A stretch of DNA of 60,089 bases, from NCBI RefSeq assembly GCF_001427305.1, contig NZ_LMFZ01000001.1:585167-645255 (forward strand), written 5' to 3'. Every line of letters begins with the position of its first letter. Position 1 is the first letter of the stretch. Both the position numbers and the translations under genes were made by a program. A model generated the notes under the pieces. It searched no databases. It saw only the letters and a list, made by a program, of their open reading frames with translations, and was not told where the DNA came from. Below are positions 26,131-35,851 of this stretch, in pieces. This DNA comes from Duganella sp. Root1480D1. Lineage in GTDB: Bacteria; Pseudomonadota; Gammaproteobacteria; Burkholderiales; Burkholderiaceae_D.

Positions 26131-26778
26131 ATGAACTTCGACACCTCCCGCAAGAACTATTCTGGCCTGGCCTTCGTCGCCGTCTTGCACCTTGTTGCCG
26201 CCGGCATCGCGCTGAAGCATTCCACGATCCTCATCACCCGGCCCGAGCCGGTATTGATTGTTGACGTACCGCCGCTGGAGCAAAAGGATCAGGAACCACG
26301 GCACACCGAAGAGTTCCAGATTCCTGAAAAAACGCCGCCGATCATCACGCCGCCCCAGCCGGAAGGCATCAAGACCGAGATCAGCGAGCACCCGATCACG
26401 ACCTCCCCGCCAGACAACACAGGTGGCCACAGCGAACCAGGAGGCGGCGGTGGCGGCAGCGGCGGTGGCAGCGTTGAACCGGTACGCCACGATCCAGTGA
26501 ACGTCGCGGCAGTGATCGATGCGGCCAACTGCGCCAAGCCCAGCTACCCGGCAGGCGCCTTGCGCAACGGCGACGAAGGCACGGTCACCCTGGCCTTCCT
26601 GATCGGCAAAGACGGCCATGTGGCCAGCGCCAAGATCGAACGCACCAGCGGCTTCCGCGACCTGGACCGCGCTGCGCTGCAAGGCCTCTCGCTGTGCGCC
26701 TTCAAGCCCGGCACCATCGACGGCGTGGCGCAGGAATCGTGGGCCCGCATGCAATACGCGTGGCGCCTGGACGAGTAA
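26131..26778 (+). CDS. Energy transducer TonB-like protein
   Basis: 215 aa: single N-terminal membrane helix (about 12-28), periplasmic linker with Pro-rich (EKTPPIITPPQPEG) and Gly/Ser-rich (GGGGGGSGGG) stretches, and a C-terminal TonB domain (YPAGALRNGDEGTVTLAFLI). It passes proton-motive energy from ExbBD to outer-membrane receptors. No exbB or exbD is adjacent, so it uses partners encoded elsewhere. The start is set by AAAGGAG upstream of ATG 26131. It is divergent from the NarL-type two-component pair. Confidence 0.87.
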   Translation: MNFDTSRKNYSGLAFVAVLHLVAAGIALKHSTILITRPEPVLIVDVPPLEQKDQEPRHTEEFQIPEKTPPIITPPQPEGIKTEISEHPITTSPPDNTGGHSEPGGGGGGSGGGSVEPVRHDPVNVAAVIDAANCAKPSYPAGALRNGDEGTVTLAFLIGKDGHVASAKIERTSGFRDLDRAALQGLSLCAFKPGTIDGVAQESWARMQYAWRLDE

Positions 26779-26824
26779 GCAAGGGGTGAGCAACAGAGCG
26801 CGGCAGTAAAGCGAATTCCCCTAT

Positions 26825-26859
26825 CATGCGCCGGTTAACCTTGTGGTTGCCGGCGCATG
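26825..26859 (+). promoter_or_regulatory. Large hairpin just before glrK
   Basis: CATGCGCCGG and CCGGCGCATG form a perfect 10-bp stem. Inside it AACC and GGTT add four more pairs around a TTGT loop. It ends 4 bp before the glrK ATG, exactly where a Shine-Dalgarno would lie, and none is visible. TATCAT at 26822-26827 could be a -10 box. It may be a translation-limiting structure or a protein-binding palindrome. Confidence 0.5.
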
Positions 26860-26863
26860 CTCT

Positions 26864-28285
26864 ATGTTCATCAAGCTTTCTTTCCGCCAATTACTACTTG
26901 GCGTCTTCCTGCTGATTGCCCTGCTGCTCAGCGCGACCTCGATCCAGGCCCTGTTCACGCTGGACCGGCTGGCTGCTGAAAGCCGCGAAGTCGGCCAGCA
27001 CGCCGTCGTGCTGACGGCGAACGTGCAACGCCTGGCCGAACGCAGCGTGGCCATGGAGCGCAGCGCGCGCCAGTTCCTGGTGCTGGACGACCCGGCCTTC
27101 CGCGACCGCTACGCCGCCGCCTGGCGCGATGGGGAAGATGCGCTGTCCGCGCTGTCGGCCGGCCTGCCCTCCGTGCCCAAAGCCAGTTTCGCCGCCTGGC
27201 GCGACCAGGGCGAGCAAGCCTGGCACGCACTGCAGGCGCCGAACACCAAACGCGCGCAGCGCCAGCGCATGCTGAACACCGCGCTGGCCGGCCTGTCCCC
27301 GATCAACGAAGAACTGGCGGACGAAGTCAAGCGCGAAGTGGACCAGCGCAACCAGCGCATCCTGCTTGGGCTGGAACACCGCCGCAGCGTATTGGGCGGA
27401 CAACTGTTCGCCTCCATCAGCCTGGCCGCTGCGCTGGCGGTCGGCTGCGGCATGTGGTTGTCGCGCCCGCTGGCGCAGATCGAGGGCGCCATCGACCGCC
27501 TGGGCGGCAACCGCTACGACCAGCCGATTGAAGTCGAAGGTCCCGACGACTTGCGCCGCCTCGGCCAGCAACTGAACTGGCTGCGCCAGCGCCTGGCCAG
27601 CCTGGAAGCCGACAAGTCGCGCTTCCTGCGCCATATCTCGCACGAACTGAAAACGCCGCTGGCCGCCCTGGTGGAAGGCGTGGCCCTGCTGGAAGATGAA
27701 GTAGCCGGCACGCTGACGCCGAACCAGCGCGAAGTGGCCGGCATCCTGCGCCAGAACACCGCCTCGCTGCAGAACCAGATCGAAGACCTGCTGCGCTATA
27801 ACACCGCCACCTTTGCCGCCCAGCACCTGCAGCGCCAGCCTACCGATATCGCCGCCCTGCTGCGCGACACGGTCGACGCACAACGCCTGCAATGGCAAGC
27901 GCGCCGCCTTGACGTGGCAGTGGAAGGCAGCGCCCCGCCGATTGCCGCCGATCCGGGCAAGCTGGCCATCGCCACCAGCAACCTGCTGACCAACGCCGTG
28001 CGCTATAGCCCCGAAGGCGGCACGGTGCGCTTCATCATTGGCGAGCAGGCCGGCACGCTGGCCATCGATTGCATCGACCAGGGCCCGGGCGTGGCGCCGG
28101 AAGATGCAGCCCTAATTTTTGAACCTTTCTACCAGGGGATGCGCCAGCCGCCTGGCGCGCGGCGCGGCAACGGCGTCGGCCTGTCCATCGTACTTGAGTA
28201 CATCAGCGCCCACGGCGGCTCGCTGCAATTGCTGCCGGCCGGCACCGGCGCCCACTTCCGGATCGAACTTCCCTATGAATATTAA
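26864..28285 (+). CDS. glrK: Sensor histidine kinase GlrK (QseE-like)
   Basis: 473 aa: N-terminal helix, periplasmic four-helix-type sensor (about 40-170), second helix, HAMP, HisKA with His260 (LRHISHELKTPLAALVEG) and HATPase. The identification is supported by the gene order kinase-lipoprotein-sigma54 regulator, the hallmark of glrK-qseG-glrR, which controls envelope-stress targets in enterobacteria. ATG 26864 is preferred to a GTG 21 bp upstream that lies inside the leader hairpin. It overlaps qseG by 11 bp. Confidence 0.88.
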   Translation: MFIKLSFRQLLLGVFLLIALLLSATSIQALFTLDRLAAESREVGQHAVVLTANVQRLAERSVAMERSARQFLVLDDPAFRDRYAAAWRDGEDALSALSAGLPSVPKASFAAWRDQGEQAWHALQAPNTKRAQRQRMLNTALAGLSPINEELADEVKREVDQRNQRILLGLEHRRSVLGGQLFASISLAAALAVGCGMWLSRPLAQIEGAIDRLGGNRYDQPIEVEGPDDLRRLGQQLNWLRQRLASLEADKSRFLRHISHELKTPLAALVEGVALLEDEVAGTLTPNQREVAGILRQNTASLQNQIEDLLRYNTATFAAQHLQRQPTDIAALLRDTVDAQRLQWQARRLDVAVEGSAPPIAADPGKLAIATSNLLTNAVRYSPEGGTVRFIIGEQAGTLAIDCIDQGPGVAPEDAALIFEPFYQGMRQPPGARRGNGVGLSIVLEYISAHGGSLQLLPAGTGAHFRIELPYEY

Positions 28286-28822
28286 AGCCCTGCCTTTGCT
28301 GCCGATCGTGCTGCTACCGCTGCTGTTGGCCGCCTGCGCGCAACGAGAGCCCATCACGCCAGCGCTGCCGCCCCTGCCGCCGCCGCCCGCACCCGCACCC
28401 CTGACCCTGCTGTTCGCGCCGCAGGACGAGGTGGCGCCGCTGCTGGCCTACCACCAGTCGCTGCGCCGCATGACGCAAGGCGAGTTGCTGAAAGAACTGA
28501 GCGGCCTGACGCAGCAGCAGAAAACCCCGAAGGTGCTGGTGCAGTCGGCCATGGTGCTGTCGCTCACGCGCGGCAGCGGCGACCTGGCCAAGGCGCAGGC
28601 GCAATTCGACGTTGTCGCCACCGCGCCGGAGCCGGAAGCGCAAGGCTTGCGGCAACTGGCGCAACTGCTGTCCGCCCAATGCGCCGACACGCGCCGCCTG
28701 GTCGACGACGGCGACCGCCTGCGCGCGCAGTTAAAAGACAATCAGCGCAAAAACGAGCAATTGAATGAAACCCTGGAAGCGCTGAAAGAAATCGAGCGCG
28801 GCCTGCCTGCGAGAGCCAGTAA

Positions 28823-28826
<4 letters not shown>
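28275..28826 (+). CDS. qseG: QseG/GlrG-like lipoprotein
   Basis: 183 aa with a lipoprotein signal (lipobox LLAAC), a Pro-rich spacer and a helical domain ending in a heptad-like stretch ([20 protein letters not shown]). In E. coli QseG is an outer-membrane lipoprotein that interacts with the GlrK/QseE kinase. It overlaps glrK by 11 bp and glrR by 4 bp (ATGA), so the three are translationally coupled. Confidence 0.82.
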
Positions 28827-30202
<1,376 letters not shown>

Positions 30203-30243
30203 AGCCCGTCAAATCAAGGCCTTGCGCATCAGCGCCCGAACCC

Positions 30244-30261
30244 TGTCGCCGTGCGGCGACA
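30244..30261. promoter_or_regulatory. GlrR binding site 2 (TGTC-N10-GACA)
   Basis: TGTCGCCGTGCGGCGACA, again an exact TGTC-N10-GACA with 7-bp perfect arms. Its centre is 66 bp from site 1 and about 52 bp from the -24 element, the usual distance for a sigma54 activator site. Confidence 0.78.
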
Positions 30262-30303
30262 AACTTGATGTTGCCGCACAGCTAAGTCATTGATTTCTCT
30301 ACA

Positions 30304-30319
30304 TGGCACGCGCCTTGCA
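30304..30319 (+). promoter_or_regulatory. Sigma54 promoter of the BON-domain gene
   Basis: TGGCAC-GCGCC-TTGCA: perfect -24 GG and -12 GC elements with the required 5-bp spacer. It would start transcription near 30331, about 45 nt before the ATG at 30376. Confidence 0.88.
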
Positions 30320-30375
30320 ATAGCCAAGACAACGCATCTGCGTTGACTGCCAACTTGAAAATGGAGAGATAGACC

Positions 30376-30687
30376 ATGAAGGATTCCAAACTGATCGCAG
30401 GCCTGTTCGCCGCCGCAGCATTCGCCCTCGCCTCGCTGTCCGCCCATGCGCAGCAAGAAGGCGCCATGGCCGGTGCCGCTGTCGCCACCGCCGATTCCTC
30501 GCTGCTGGCAAAGGTCAAGGCCGCCCTCGCGGACCAGAAAGAGATCACGGTATCGGCCAACCAGGGCGTCGTGGTCCTGAGCGGCACCGTGCCGAACTCC
30601 GACGCCGGCACTAAAGCGATCCAGACGGCATCCGCCGTGGCGGGAGTGAAGGAAGTGAAGAGTGAGCTGACTGTCGCCGGCAAATAA
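30376..30687 (+). CDS. Periplasmic BON-domain protein (OsmY-like)
   Basis: 103 aa: Sec signal peptide ending SAHAQQ, then a single BON domain (VKAALADQKEITVSANQG and VVVLSGTVPNSDAG). BON domains bind phospholipid or protect the envelope, as in OsmY. It follows a perfect sigma54 promoter and two GlrR sites, so it is very likely the main local output of the GlrKR system. It ends in a strong terminator. Confidence 0.88.
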   Translation: MKDSKLIAGLFAAAAFALASLSAHAQQEGAMAGAAVATADSSLLAKVKAALADQKEITVSANQGVVVLSGTVPNSDAGTKAIQTASAVAGVKEVKSELTVAGK

Positions 30688-30712
30688 TGCCTTTGCTGCA
30701 GTAGTACCTCCC

Positions 30713-31927
30713 TTATCGGGCGACCCAGTGTCGCCCGCTTTTTTTCTGGGCTTCTGCCATCCGCAACAGCAGGCGGTGCCCAATCCTGTCGGTCCAGTTG
30801 AAGTTATTTTGCAGCACCACCACGGCGCTGCCGGTTTCGGCATCGATGCCGATGTAGGCGGTATACCCGGCCACCAGCCCGATCTGGTGGGCGATCCTGT
30901 GGCCATCGATTTCGTCGACGAACCAGGCGCTTGCCGCGGCTTCGGTCTTGCGTTCGTACTGGACTTTCAGCGTTTCGCGCAGGCCGGCGTCCAGTACGCC
31001 GTCACCGGTCGAAGCCAGGTGCGCATTCGCGTAAGCCAGCAGGTCGCGCGCGCTGGAATAAACCGCCGCCGAGCCGCTCATGATGTCGGTGAACTGCCAG
31101 TCGGGGACCAGGGTCCCGCGCCGGATGAATTTGGGCTGATCGCCCGCGTGACCCAGGGCGCGTTGTTCATAGCCGGGCAGTTTCTGCGGCACGTAGCCCG
31201 TGCTTTGCAGCCGCAGCGGATCAAGCACTTTCTCGTGCACCAGCGCGTCGACCTTCTTCCCGGTTTTCAGCTCCAGCACATAACCGAGCACGCCGTAGCC
31301 GATATTCGAATACTGCGGCACGCCGCCATTGTGCTTGGTGAAGGTCGACAGGTATTCCAGCAAATACGGCCGGTCGAAGTGACGGTAGAAGCTCTTGCCG
31401 GTGAACAGGTATTCGAGGAAATAGAGCAAGGTACGCTCGGTCATCGGCTGGCGCGGCAGGCCCGCGGTATGCGTTACCAGCTGGCGCAGCGTGATGCGCT
31501 TCGCGTCCGCGCTGAGCTGCACATCCGCAGGCAACAGGGTTTCAAGCGTATCGTCCCAATGCAGCGCGCCCTCTTGCACCAGCACCGACGTTGTCGCTGC
31601 CAGGAAGCCTTTGCTGAGCGAGCCAACGGCGAACAGGGTATCGCCATCGGGACGATGCCCGCCTTCCGGGTGCGTGGTCCCGAAGCCGAAGAACTGCTGT
31701 TGTCCATCGGGCGTGAGAACGCCCACCACCATGCCGGTGGTTTCTCCGGAGTCGATCATCGGCTGCGCCAGGCCAGCCACCTCGGCACCGATATCGCCGC
31801 TCAGCGCGAGATGCCGGGCGGCGCTGGAATCGGGGTCCAGCTGGGAGTCGGACAAGGTGCCGCATCCGGCCAGAAAGAATGCGATGCCGGCCAAACAAAG
31901 AATGCGAAACCAGTTCAATTTAAGCAA
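30713..31927 (-). CDS. Serine hydrolase lipoprotein, class C beta-lactamase / DD-peptidase fold
   Basis: 404 aa with a lipobox (LAGC, Cys22). Active-site motifs of the penicillin-binding/beta-lactamase superfamily: SLSK (Ser103, Lys106), YSN (206-208) and HQIG near the C-terminus in place of KTG. The His variant at the third box is common in esterases and D-amino-peptidase relatives. It is probably a periplasmic esterase or peptidase; a resistance role cannot be claimed. The C-terminal codons overlap the terminator of the convergent BON gene. Confidence 0.85.
   Translation of the reverse strand: MLKLNWFRILCLAGIAFFLAGCGTLSDSQLDPDSSAARHLALSGDIGAEVAGLAQPMIDSGETTGMVVGVLTPDGQQQFFGFGTTHPEGGHRPDGDTLFAVGSLSKGFLAATTSVLVQEGALHWDDTLETLLPADVQLSADAKRITLRQLVTHTAGLPRQPMTERTLLYFLEYLFTGKSFYRHFDRPYLLEYLSTFTKHNGGVPQYSNIGYGVLGYVLELKTGKKVDALVHEKVLDPLRLQSTGYVPQKLPGYEQRALGHAGDQPKFIRRGTLVPDWQFTDIMSGSAAVYSSARDLLAYANAHLASTGDGVLDAGLRETLKVQYERKTEAAASAWFVDEIDGHRIAHQIGLVAGYTAYIGIDAETGSAVVVLQNNFNWTDRIGHRLLLRMAEAQKKSGRHWVAR
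30718..30745 (+). terminator. Terminator of the BON-domain gene
   Basis: GGGCGAC-CCAGT-GTCGCCC followed by GC and seven T. It lies 31 bp after the stop codon and inside the 3' end of the convergent hydrolase gene. Confidence 0.9.
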
Positions 31928-31989
31928 TGATGTGTTCTAATTAGAAACAATTATATCAAAACTCGATGACGGCCCTGTTTTGACGGGGT

Positions 31990-32014
31990 AAAGAAAATGG
32001 CCCCAGCGGGGCCA
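31990..32014 (-). terminator. Terminator of hom
   Basis: On the minus strand TGGCCCC-GCT-GGGGCCA is followed by TTTTCTTT, 25 bp beyond the hom stop codon. Confidence 0.88.
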
Positions 32015-32038
32015 CTTGAGTTCCGATATCCGCGGATA

Positions 32039-33361
32039 TCAGGCGAGATTTTCCAGGCGGATCTTGGTGACGTTGCCCACCACGCTGGTCAGCTTCTCGA
32101 TTTTCTCGATGGCGGCGACCACGTATTTCTCCTGCGTCTGGTGCGTCAGCAGGATGATGTCGGTGTGGGTTTCGCCCTCTGCCGGCTCCTTCTGCATCAT
32201 CGCGTCGATCGAGATGGTGGCGTCGGCCAGGATGCGGGTCAGTTCCGCCAGCACGCCCGGACGGTCGGCCACCGTCATGCGCAGGTAGTAGCTGGTGGTG
32301 ATCTCGGACATCGGCAGGATCTTGATGTCGGTCATCGCGTTCGGCTGGAAGGCCAGGTGCGGCACGCGGTGCTCGGGATCGGCCGTCGCCAGGCGGGTGA
32401 TGTCGACCAGGTCCGCAATCACGGCCGAAGCGGTCGGCTCGGGGCCGGCGCCTTTGCCGTAATACATGGTGGCGCCAATCGCGTCGCCCTGCACCAGCAC
32501 CGCATTCATCGCCCCTTCCACATTGGCGATCAGGCGCTTGGCCGGGATCAGGGTCGGGTGCACGCGCAGTTCGATGCCTTCGCCGCCATTGACCTTGGCG
32601 CGGCGCGCGATGCCCAGCAGCTTGATGCGGTAGCCCAGTTGCTCGGCATACTTGATATCGATCGCCTGCAGCTTGGTGATGCCCTCGATGTGGGCCTTGT
32701 CGAACTGCACCGGAATGCCGAAGGCGATCGCGGACAGGATAGTGGCCTTGTGCGCTGCATCCACGCCTTCGATATCGAAGGTCGGATCGGCTTCGGCATA
32801 TCCCAGGCGCTGCGCTTCCTTCAGCACGGTGGCGAAGTCCAGGCCCTTGTCGCGCATCTCGGACAGGATGAAGTTGGTGGTGCCGTTGATGATGCCGGCG
32901 ATCCACTCGATACGGTTGGCGGTCAGGCCTTCACGCAGCGCCTTGATGATCGGGATGCCGCCCGCAACAGCCGCCTCGAAGGCCACCATCACGCCCTTGG
33001 CCTGGGCTGCGGCAAAAATCTCGGTGCCATGCATGGCCAGCAGCGCCTTGTTGGCGGTGACCACGTGCTTGCCATTGGCGATGGCCTGCATCACCAGTTC
33101 CTTGGCGGTGTCATAACCGCCAATCAGCTCCACGACGATATCGATTTCCGGATCGTTGACGATCGCAAACGGGTCTGCCACTACTTTGCACTGGCCCTCG
33201 GTGCGCTCTTTTGCGCGCTCCAGGTTGCGGGCCGATACGGCCACGATCTCGATGCCGCGTCCGGCGCGGCGGCGGATCTCTTCCTGGTTGCGTCGCAATA
33301 CGCTGAACGTGCCGGCGCCTACATTGCCGACGCCCAGCAAACCTACTTTAATCGATTTCAT
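32039..33361 (-). CDS. hom: Homoserine dehydrogenase
   Basis: 440 aa. It reduces aspartate semialdehyde to homoserine for threonine and methionine synthesis. N-terminal NAD(P) fold (GLLGVGNVGAGT), central catalytic domain (GIINGTTNFILSEM) and C-terminal ACT domain (DRPGVLAELTRILAD) for threonine feedback. It lies 22 bp downstream of alaA. thrC, which often follows hom in related bacteria, is absent here; a terminator follows directly. Confidence 0.97.
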   Translation of the reverse strand: MKSIKVGLLGVGNVGAGTFSVLRRNQEEIRRRAGRGIEIVAVSARNLERAKERTEGQCKVVADPFAIVNDPEIDIVVELIGGYDTAKELVMQAIANGKHVVTANKALLAMHGTEIFAAAQAKGVMVAFEAAVAGGIPIIKALREGLTANRIEWIAGIINGTTNFILSEMRDKGLDFATVLKEAQRLGYAEADPTFDIEGVDAAHKATILSAIAFGIPVQFDKAHIEGITKLQAIDIKYAEQLGYRIKLLGIARRAKVNGGEGIELRVHPTLIPAKRLIANVEGAMNAVLVQGDAIGATMYYGKGAGPEPTASAVIADLVDITRLATADPEHRVPHLAFQPNAMTDIKILPMSEITTSYYLRMTVADRPGVLAELTRILADATISIDAMMQKEPAEGETHTDIILLTHQTQEKYVVAAIEKIEKLTSVVGNVTKIRLENLA

Positions 33362-33383
33362 CTTTCAAATCCCCTGGTTTTTG

Positions 33384-34622
33384 TTAGCTGTGCCCGTGCC
33401 GCTTTCGATAGCCTTCCATGAAGCGCGCGATACGGCCGAATGCATCTTCCATGTCATCCGAATTCGGCAGGAACACCACACGGAAGTGGTCCGGGCTATG
33501 CCAGTTGAAGCCCGTGCCCTGCACGATAAGAACTTTGGTTTCTTCCAGCAGTTCGTAGGCGAATTGCTGGTCGTCCGCGATCGGGTAGATCTTCGGATCG
33601 AGGCGGGGGAACATATACAGTGCAGCTTTTGGCTTGACCACGCTGACGCCCGGAATCTCGGACAGCAGCTTGTATGCCAGGTCGCGTTGCTTGAGCAGGC
33701 GCCCGCCGGGCGCCACCAGGTCGTTGATGCTCTGGTAGCCGCCGAGCGCAGTCTGGATCGCAAACTGCCCCGGCGCGTTGGCGCAAAGGCGCATCGAAGC
33801 CAGCATGTTCAGGCCCCAGATGTAATCCTTCGCATATTTCTTGTTTTCGCCCGACAGCACCATCCAGCCGGCGCGGTAGCCGCAGGAGCGGTAGCTCTTG
33901 GACAGGCCGTTGAAGGTCACGCAGAACACGTCGTCGCACAGCGCGGCAATCGAGGTGTGGGTAACGCCGTCGTACAGCACCTTGTCGTAGATTTCGTCGG
34001 CGTAGATGATCAGCTGGTGCTGGCGCGCCAGTTCGATAATCTGCAGCAGCACTTGGTCAGGGTATAGCGCGCCGGTCGGGTTGTTCGGGTTGATGACCAC
34101 GATCGCCTTGGTGTTGGGCGTGATCTTCCTGCGCATGTCGTCGATGTCCGGGAACCAGTCCTGCTGCTCGTCGCAGACATAATGCACCGGCTTGCCGCCG
34201 GACAGGCTGACCGCGGCGGTCCACAGCGGATAATCCGGCGCCGGCACCAGTACTTCGTCGCCGTTGTTCAGCAGCGCGTTCATGGACATCACGATCAGTT
34301 CCGAAGCGCCATTGCCCAGGTAGATGTCGTCCATGGTGACGTTGGCAACCTTCTTCTGCTGGGTATAGTGCATCACCGCCTTGCGCGGCGCGAACAGGCC
34401 CTTGGAATCGGTATAACCGGCCGCATTCGGCAGGTTGACGATCATGTCGTGGACAATTTCGTCAGGCGGATCGAAGCCGAACGGCTGCATATTGCCGATG
34501 TTCAGCTTGATGATCTTGTGGCCCTCTTCTTCCATCAGTCGGGCCTTCTCCGGCACAGGGCCGCGGATCTCGTAACAAATCTCGTTAAGCTTGTTGGATT
34601 TCTGAACCGGACGCAAAATCAA
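33384..34622 (-). CDS. alaA: PLP-dependent aminotransferase AlaA type
   Basis: 412 aa, class I aminotransferase. PLP-lysine motif NGLSKSYRSCGYRAGWM; substrate/cofactor motif INPNNPTGALY. It starts MILRPVQKSNKLNEICYEIR, characteristic of AlaA (glutamate-pyruvate transaminase). AlaA-hom adjacency is common in Burkholderiales and links alanine and aspartate-family metabolism. Confidence 0.93.
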   Translation of the reverse strand: MILRPVQKSNKLNEICYEIRGPVPEKARLMEEEGHKIIKLNIGNMQPFGFDPPDEIVHDMIVNLPNAAGYTDSKGLFAPRKAVMHYTQQKKVANVTMDDIYLGNGASELIVMSMNALLNNGDEVLVPAPDYPLWTAAVSLSGGKPVHYVCDEQQDWFPDIDDMRRKITPNTKAIVVINPNNPTGALYPDQVLLQIIELARQHQLIIYADEIYDKVLYDGVTHTSIAALCDDVFCVTFNGLSKSYRSCGYRAGWMVLSGENKKYAKDYIWGLNMLASMRLCANAPGQFAIQTALGGYQSINDLVAPGGRLLKQRDLAYKLLSEIPGVSVVKPKAALYMFPRLDPKIYPIADDQQFAYELLEETKVLIVQGTGFNWHSPDHFRVVFLPNSDDMEDAFGRIARFMEGYRKRHGHS

Positions 34623-34759
34623 TCCCTTAGGTATAAATGCTGCATTGCGAAAAGACCCATTCTGCCGAATTAAATTGGTTTAATCAACCATCGATATGCG
34701 CAAAACGTTACAATAAGATCTCTATTGTATTTAAATATAGCGCTTAGTACGTTTTCCTT

Positions 34760-35134
34760 ATGAAGCTCCATTCCTCTACCACTGGCCAATACCAGACCGT
34801 TTCCGGCTACTTCGAAGGTGGCGTCGAGATCAATGGCAAACCTTTCGACTACAGCCTGCTGGTGCTGCCGGAAAGCGCCCCGCGCCCCTGGCCAGTGGCA
34901 AAGTTCGAAGAACTGACAGTCGAACATTTCGAACAACTGCTGGCCGAACAGCCGGATGTGGTCATCCTCGGCACCGGCGAGCGCCAACGTTTCGTCCATC
35001 CGCGCCTGGCCGCGCCGCTGACGGGCAAGCAGATCGGCGTTGAATGCATGGACACCAATGCCGCCTGCCGCACCTACAACATCCTGATGGGCGAAGGCCG
35101 CAAAGCCCTGCTGGCATTGATCATTGAAAAATAG
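34760..35134 (+). CDS. Mth938-like domain (DUF498) protein
   Basis: 124 aa, a compact single-domain protein with the conserved VVILGTGERQRF block and an AACRTYNILMGEGRK ending. The family is widespread, and its mitochondrial relative NDUFAF3 assists complex I assembly. The bacterial function is uncertain. It is divergent from alaA across an AT-rich 137-bp spacer. Confidence 0.85.
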   Translation: MKLHSSTTGQYQTVSGYFEGGVEINGKPFDYSLLVLPESAPRPWPVAKFEELTVEHFEQLLAEQPDVVILGTGERQRFVHPRLAAPLTGKQIGVECMDTNAACRTYNILMGEGRKALLALIIEK

Positions 35135-35158
35135 CACTTTGCCCCCAACTAAACGCGC

Positions 35159-35614
35159 ATGAGCCAAACCATCCCCGACTTCAGCGCCGCCATGACCAGC
35201 GGCCAGACCTTCCAGCTTGCGGGCCGCCCCGCCAAATCGACGGTGCTGTTCTTCTACCCCAAGGACAACACTCCGGGCTGCACCACCGAGAACATGGCCT
35301 TCCGCGACCTGCACGAGCAGTTCACCGCCGCTGGTGCTGAAATTTATGGCATCAGCCGCGACTCGCTGCGCTCGCACGAGAACTTCAAGGCGAAACTGGG
35401 CCTGCCGTTCGAACTGATCTCCGATCCGGACGAAGCGGTGTGCCTGGCCTTCAATGTCATGAAGATGAAAAAAATGTACGGTAAAGATGTACGCGGCGTT
35501 GAACGCAGCACGTTTGTGATTGACGCAAAAGGCCGATTGGTGAAAGAATGGAGAGGCGTGAAAGTACCAGGTCACGTCGATGAAGTGCTGGAATTCGTGG
35601 CAAACCTGGGCTGA
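35159..35614 (+). CDS. bcp: Peroxiredoxin, PrxQ/Bcp family lacking the usual resolving cysteine
   Basis: 151 aa thiol peroxidase. Peroxidatic Cys41 lies in DNTPGCTTENM. In two-Cys PrxQ the resolving Cys is five residues later (position 46), but here that is Met46. Another Cys near 97 (AVCLAFN) might take over, or the enzyme acts as a one-Cys peroxiredoxin. It begins 24 bp after the DUF498 gene, so they are probably co-transcribed. Confidence 0.93.
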   Translation: MSQTIPDFSAAMTSGQTFQLAGRPAKSTVLFFYPKDNTPGCTTENMAFRDLHEQFTAAGAEIYGISRDSLRSHENFKAKLGLPFELISDPDEAVCLAFNVMKMKKMYGKDVRGVERSTFVIDAKGRLVKEWRGVKVPGHVDEVLEFVANLG

Positions 35615-35714
35615 TGGCAAGGCCCTCGCTGCGAATGTGTTAGCTCAACGGGAGCTTTACATTTGAACGTGTCAGCCAGATTTTGAGTCGAGTAAGTCCT
35701 TCCACCCACTGTCC

Positions 35715-35756
35715 CCGGTGGCTTGCCCACCGGCTTTCGGGCGACGCAGACGCCCG
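35715..35756 (+). other. Two tandem strong hairpins in the bcp-phoH spacer
   Basis: CCGGTGG/CCACCGG (35715-35733) and CGGGCG/CGCCCG (35738-35756) are perfect stems four bases apart. They lie 100 bp downstream of bcp. They may be a transcript-end structure for bcp or part of the phoH leader; no known riboswitch was recognised. Confidence 0.45.
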
Positions 35757-35811
35757 CCAGGCATCCTTTAGTTTTTCCGATTCACCCCACAGTACGTCCA
35801 TGCCGGGCTTT

Positions 35812-35837
35812 CGCCCTCGCGTGGGCGCATCTTTTTT
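35812..35837 (+). terminator. Terminator-like hairpin before phoH
   Basis: CGCCC and GGGCG form a 5-bp stem (loop TCGCGT) followed by CAT and six T, ending 14 bp before the phoH start codon. An alternative GGGC-TTTC-GCCC stem (35805-35816) overlaps its left arm, so the two are mutually exclusive, as in attenuators. Attenuation is inferred. Confidence 0.5.
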
Positions 35838-35851
35838 AGATTGAGATCCTG

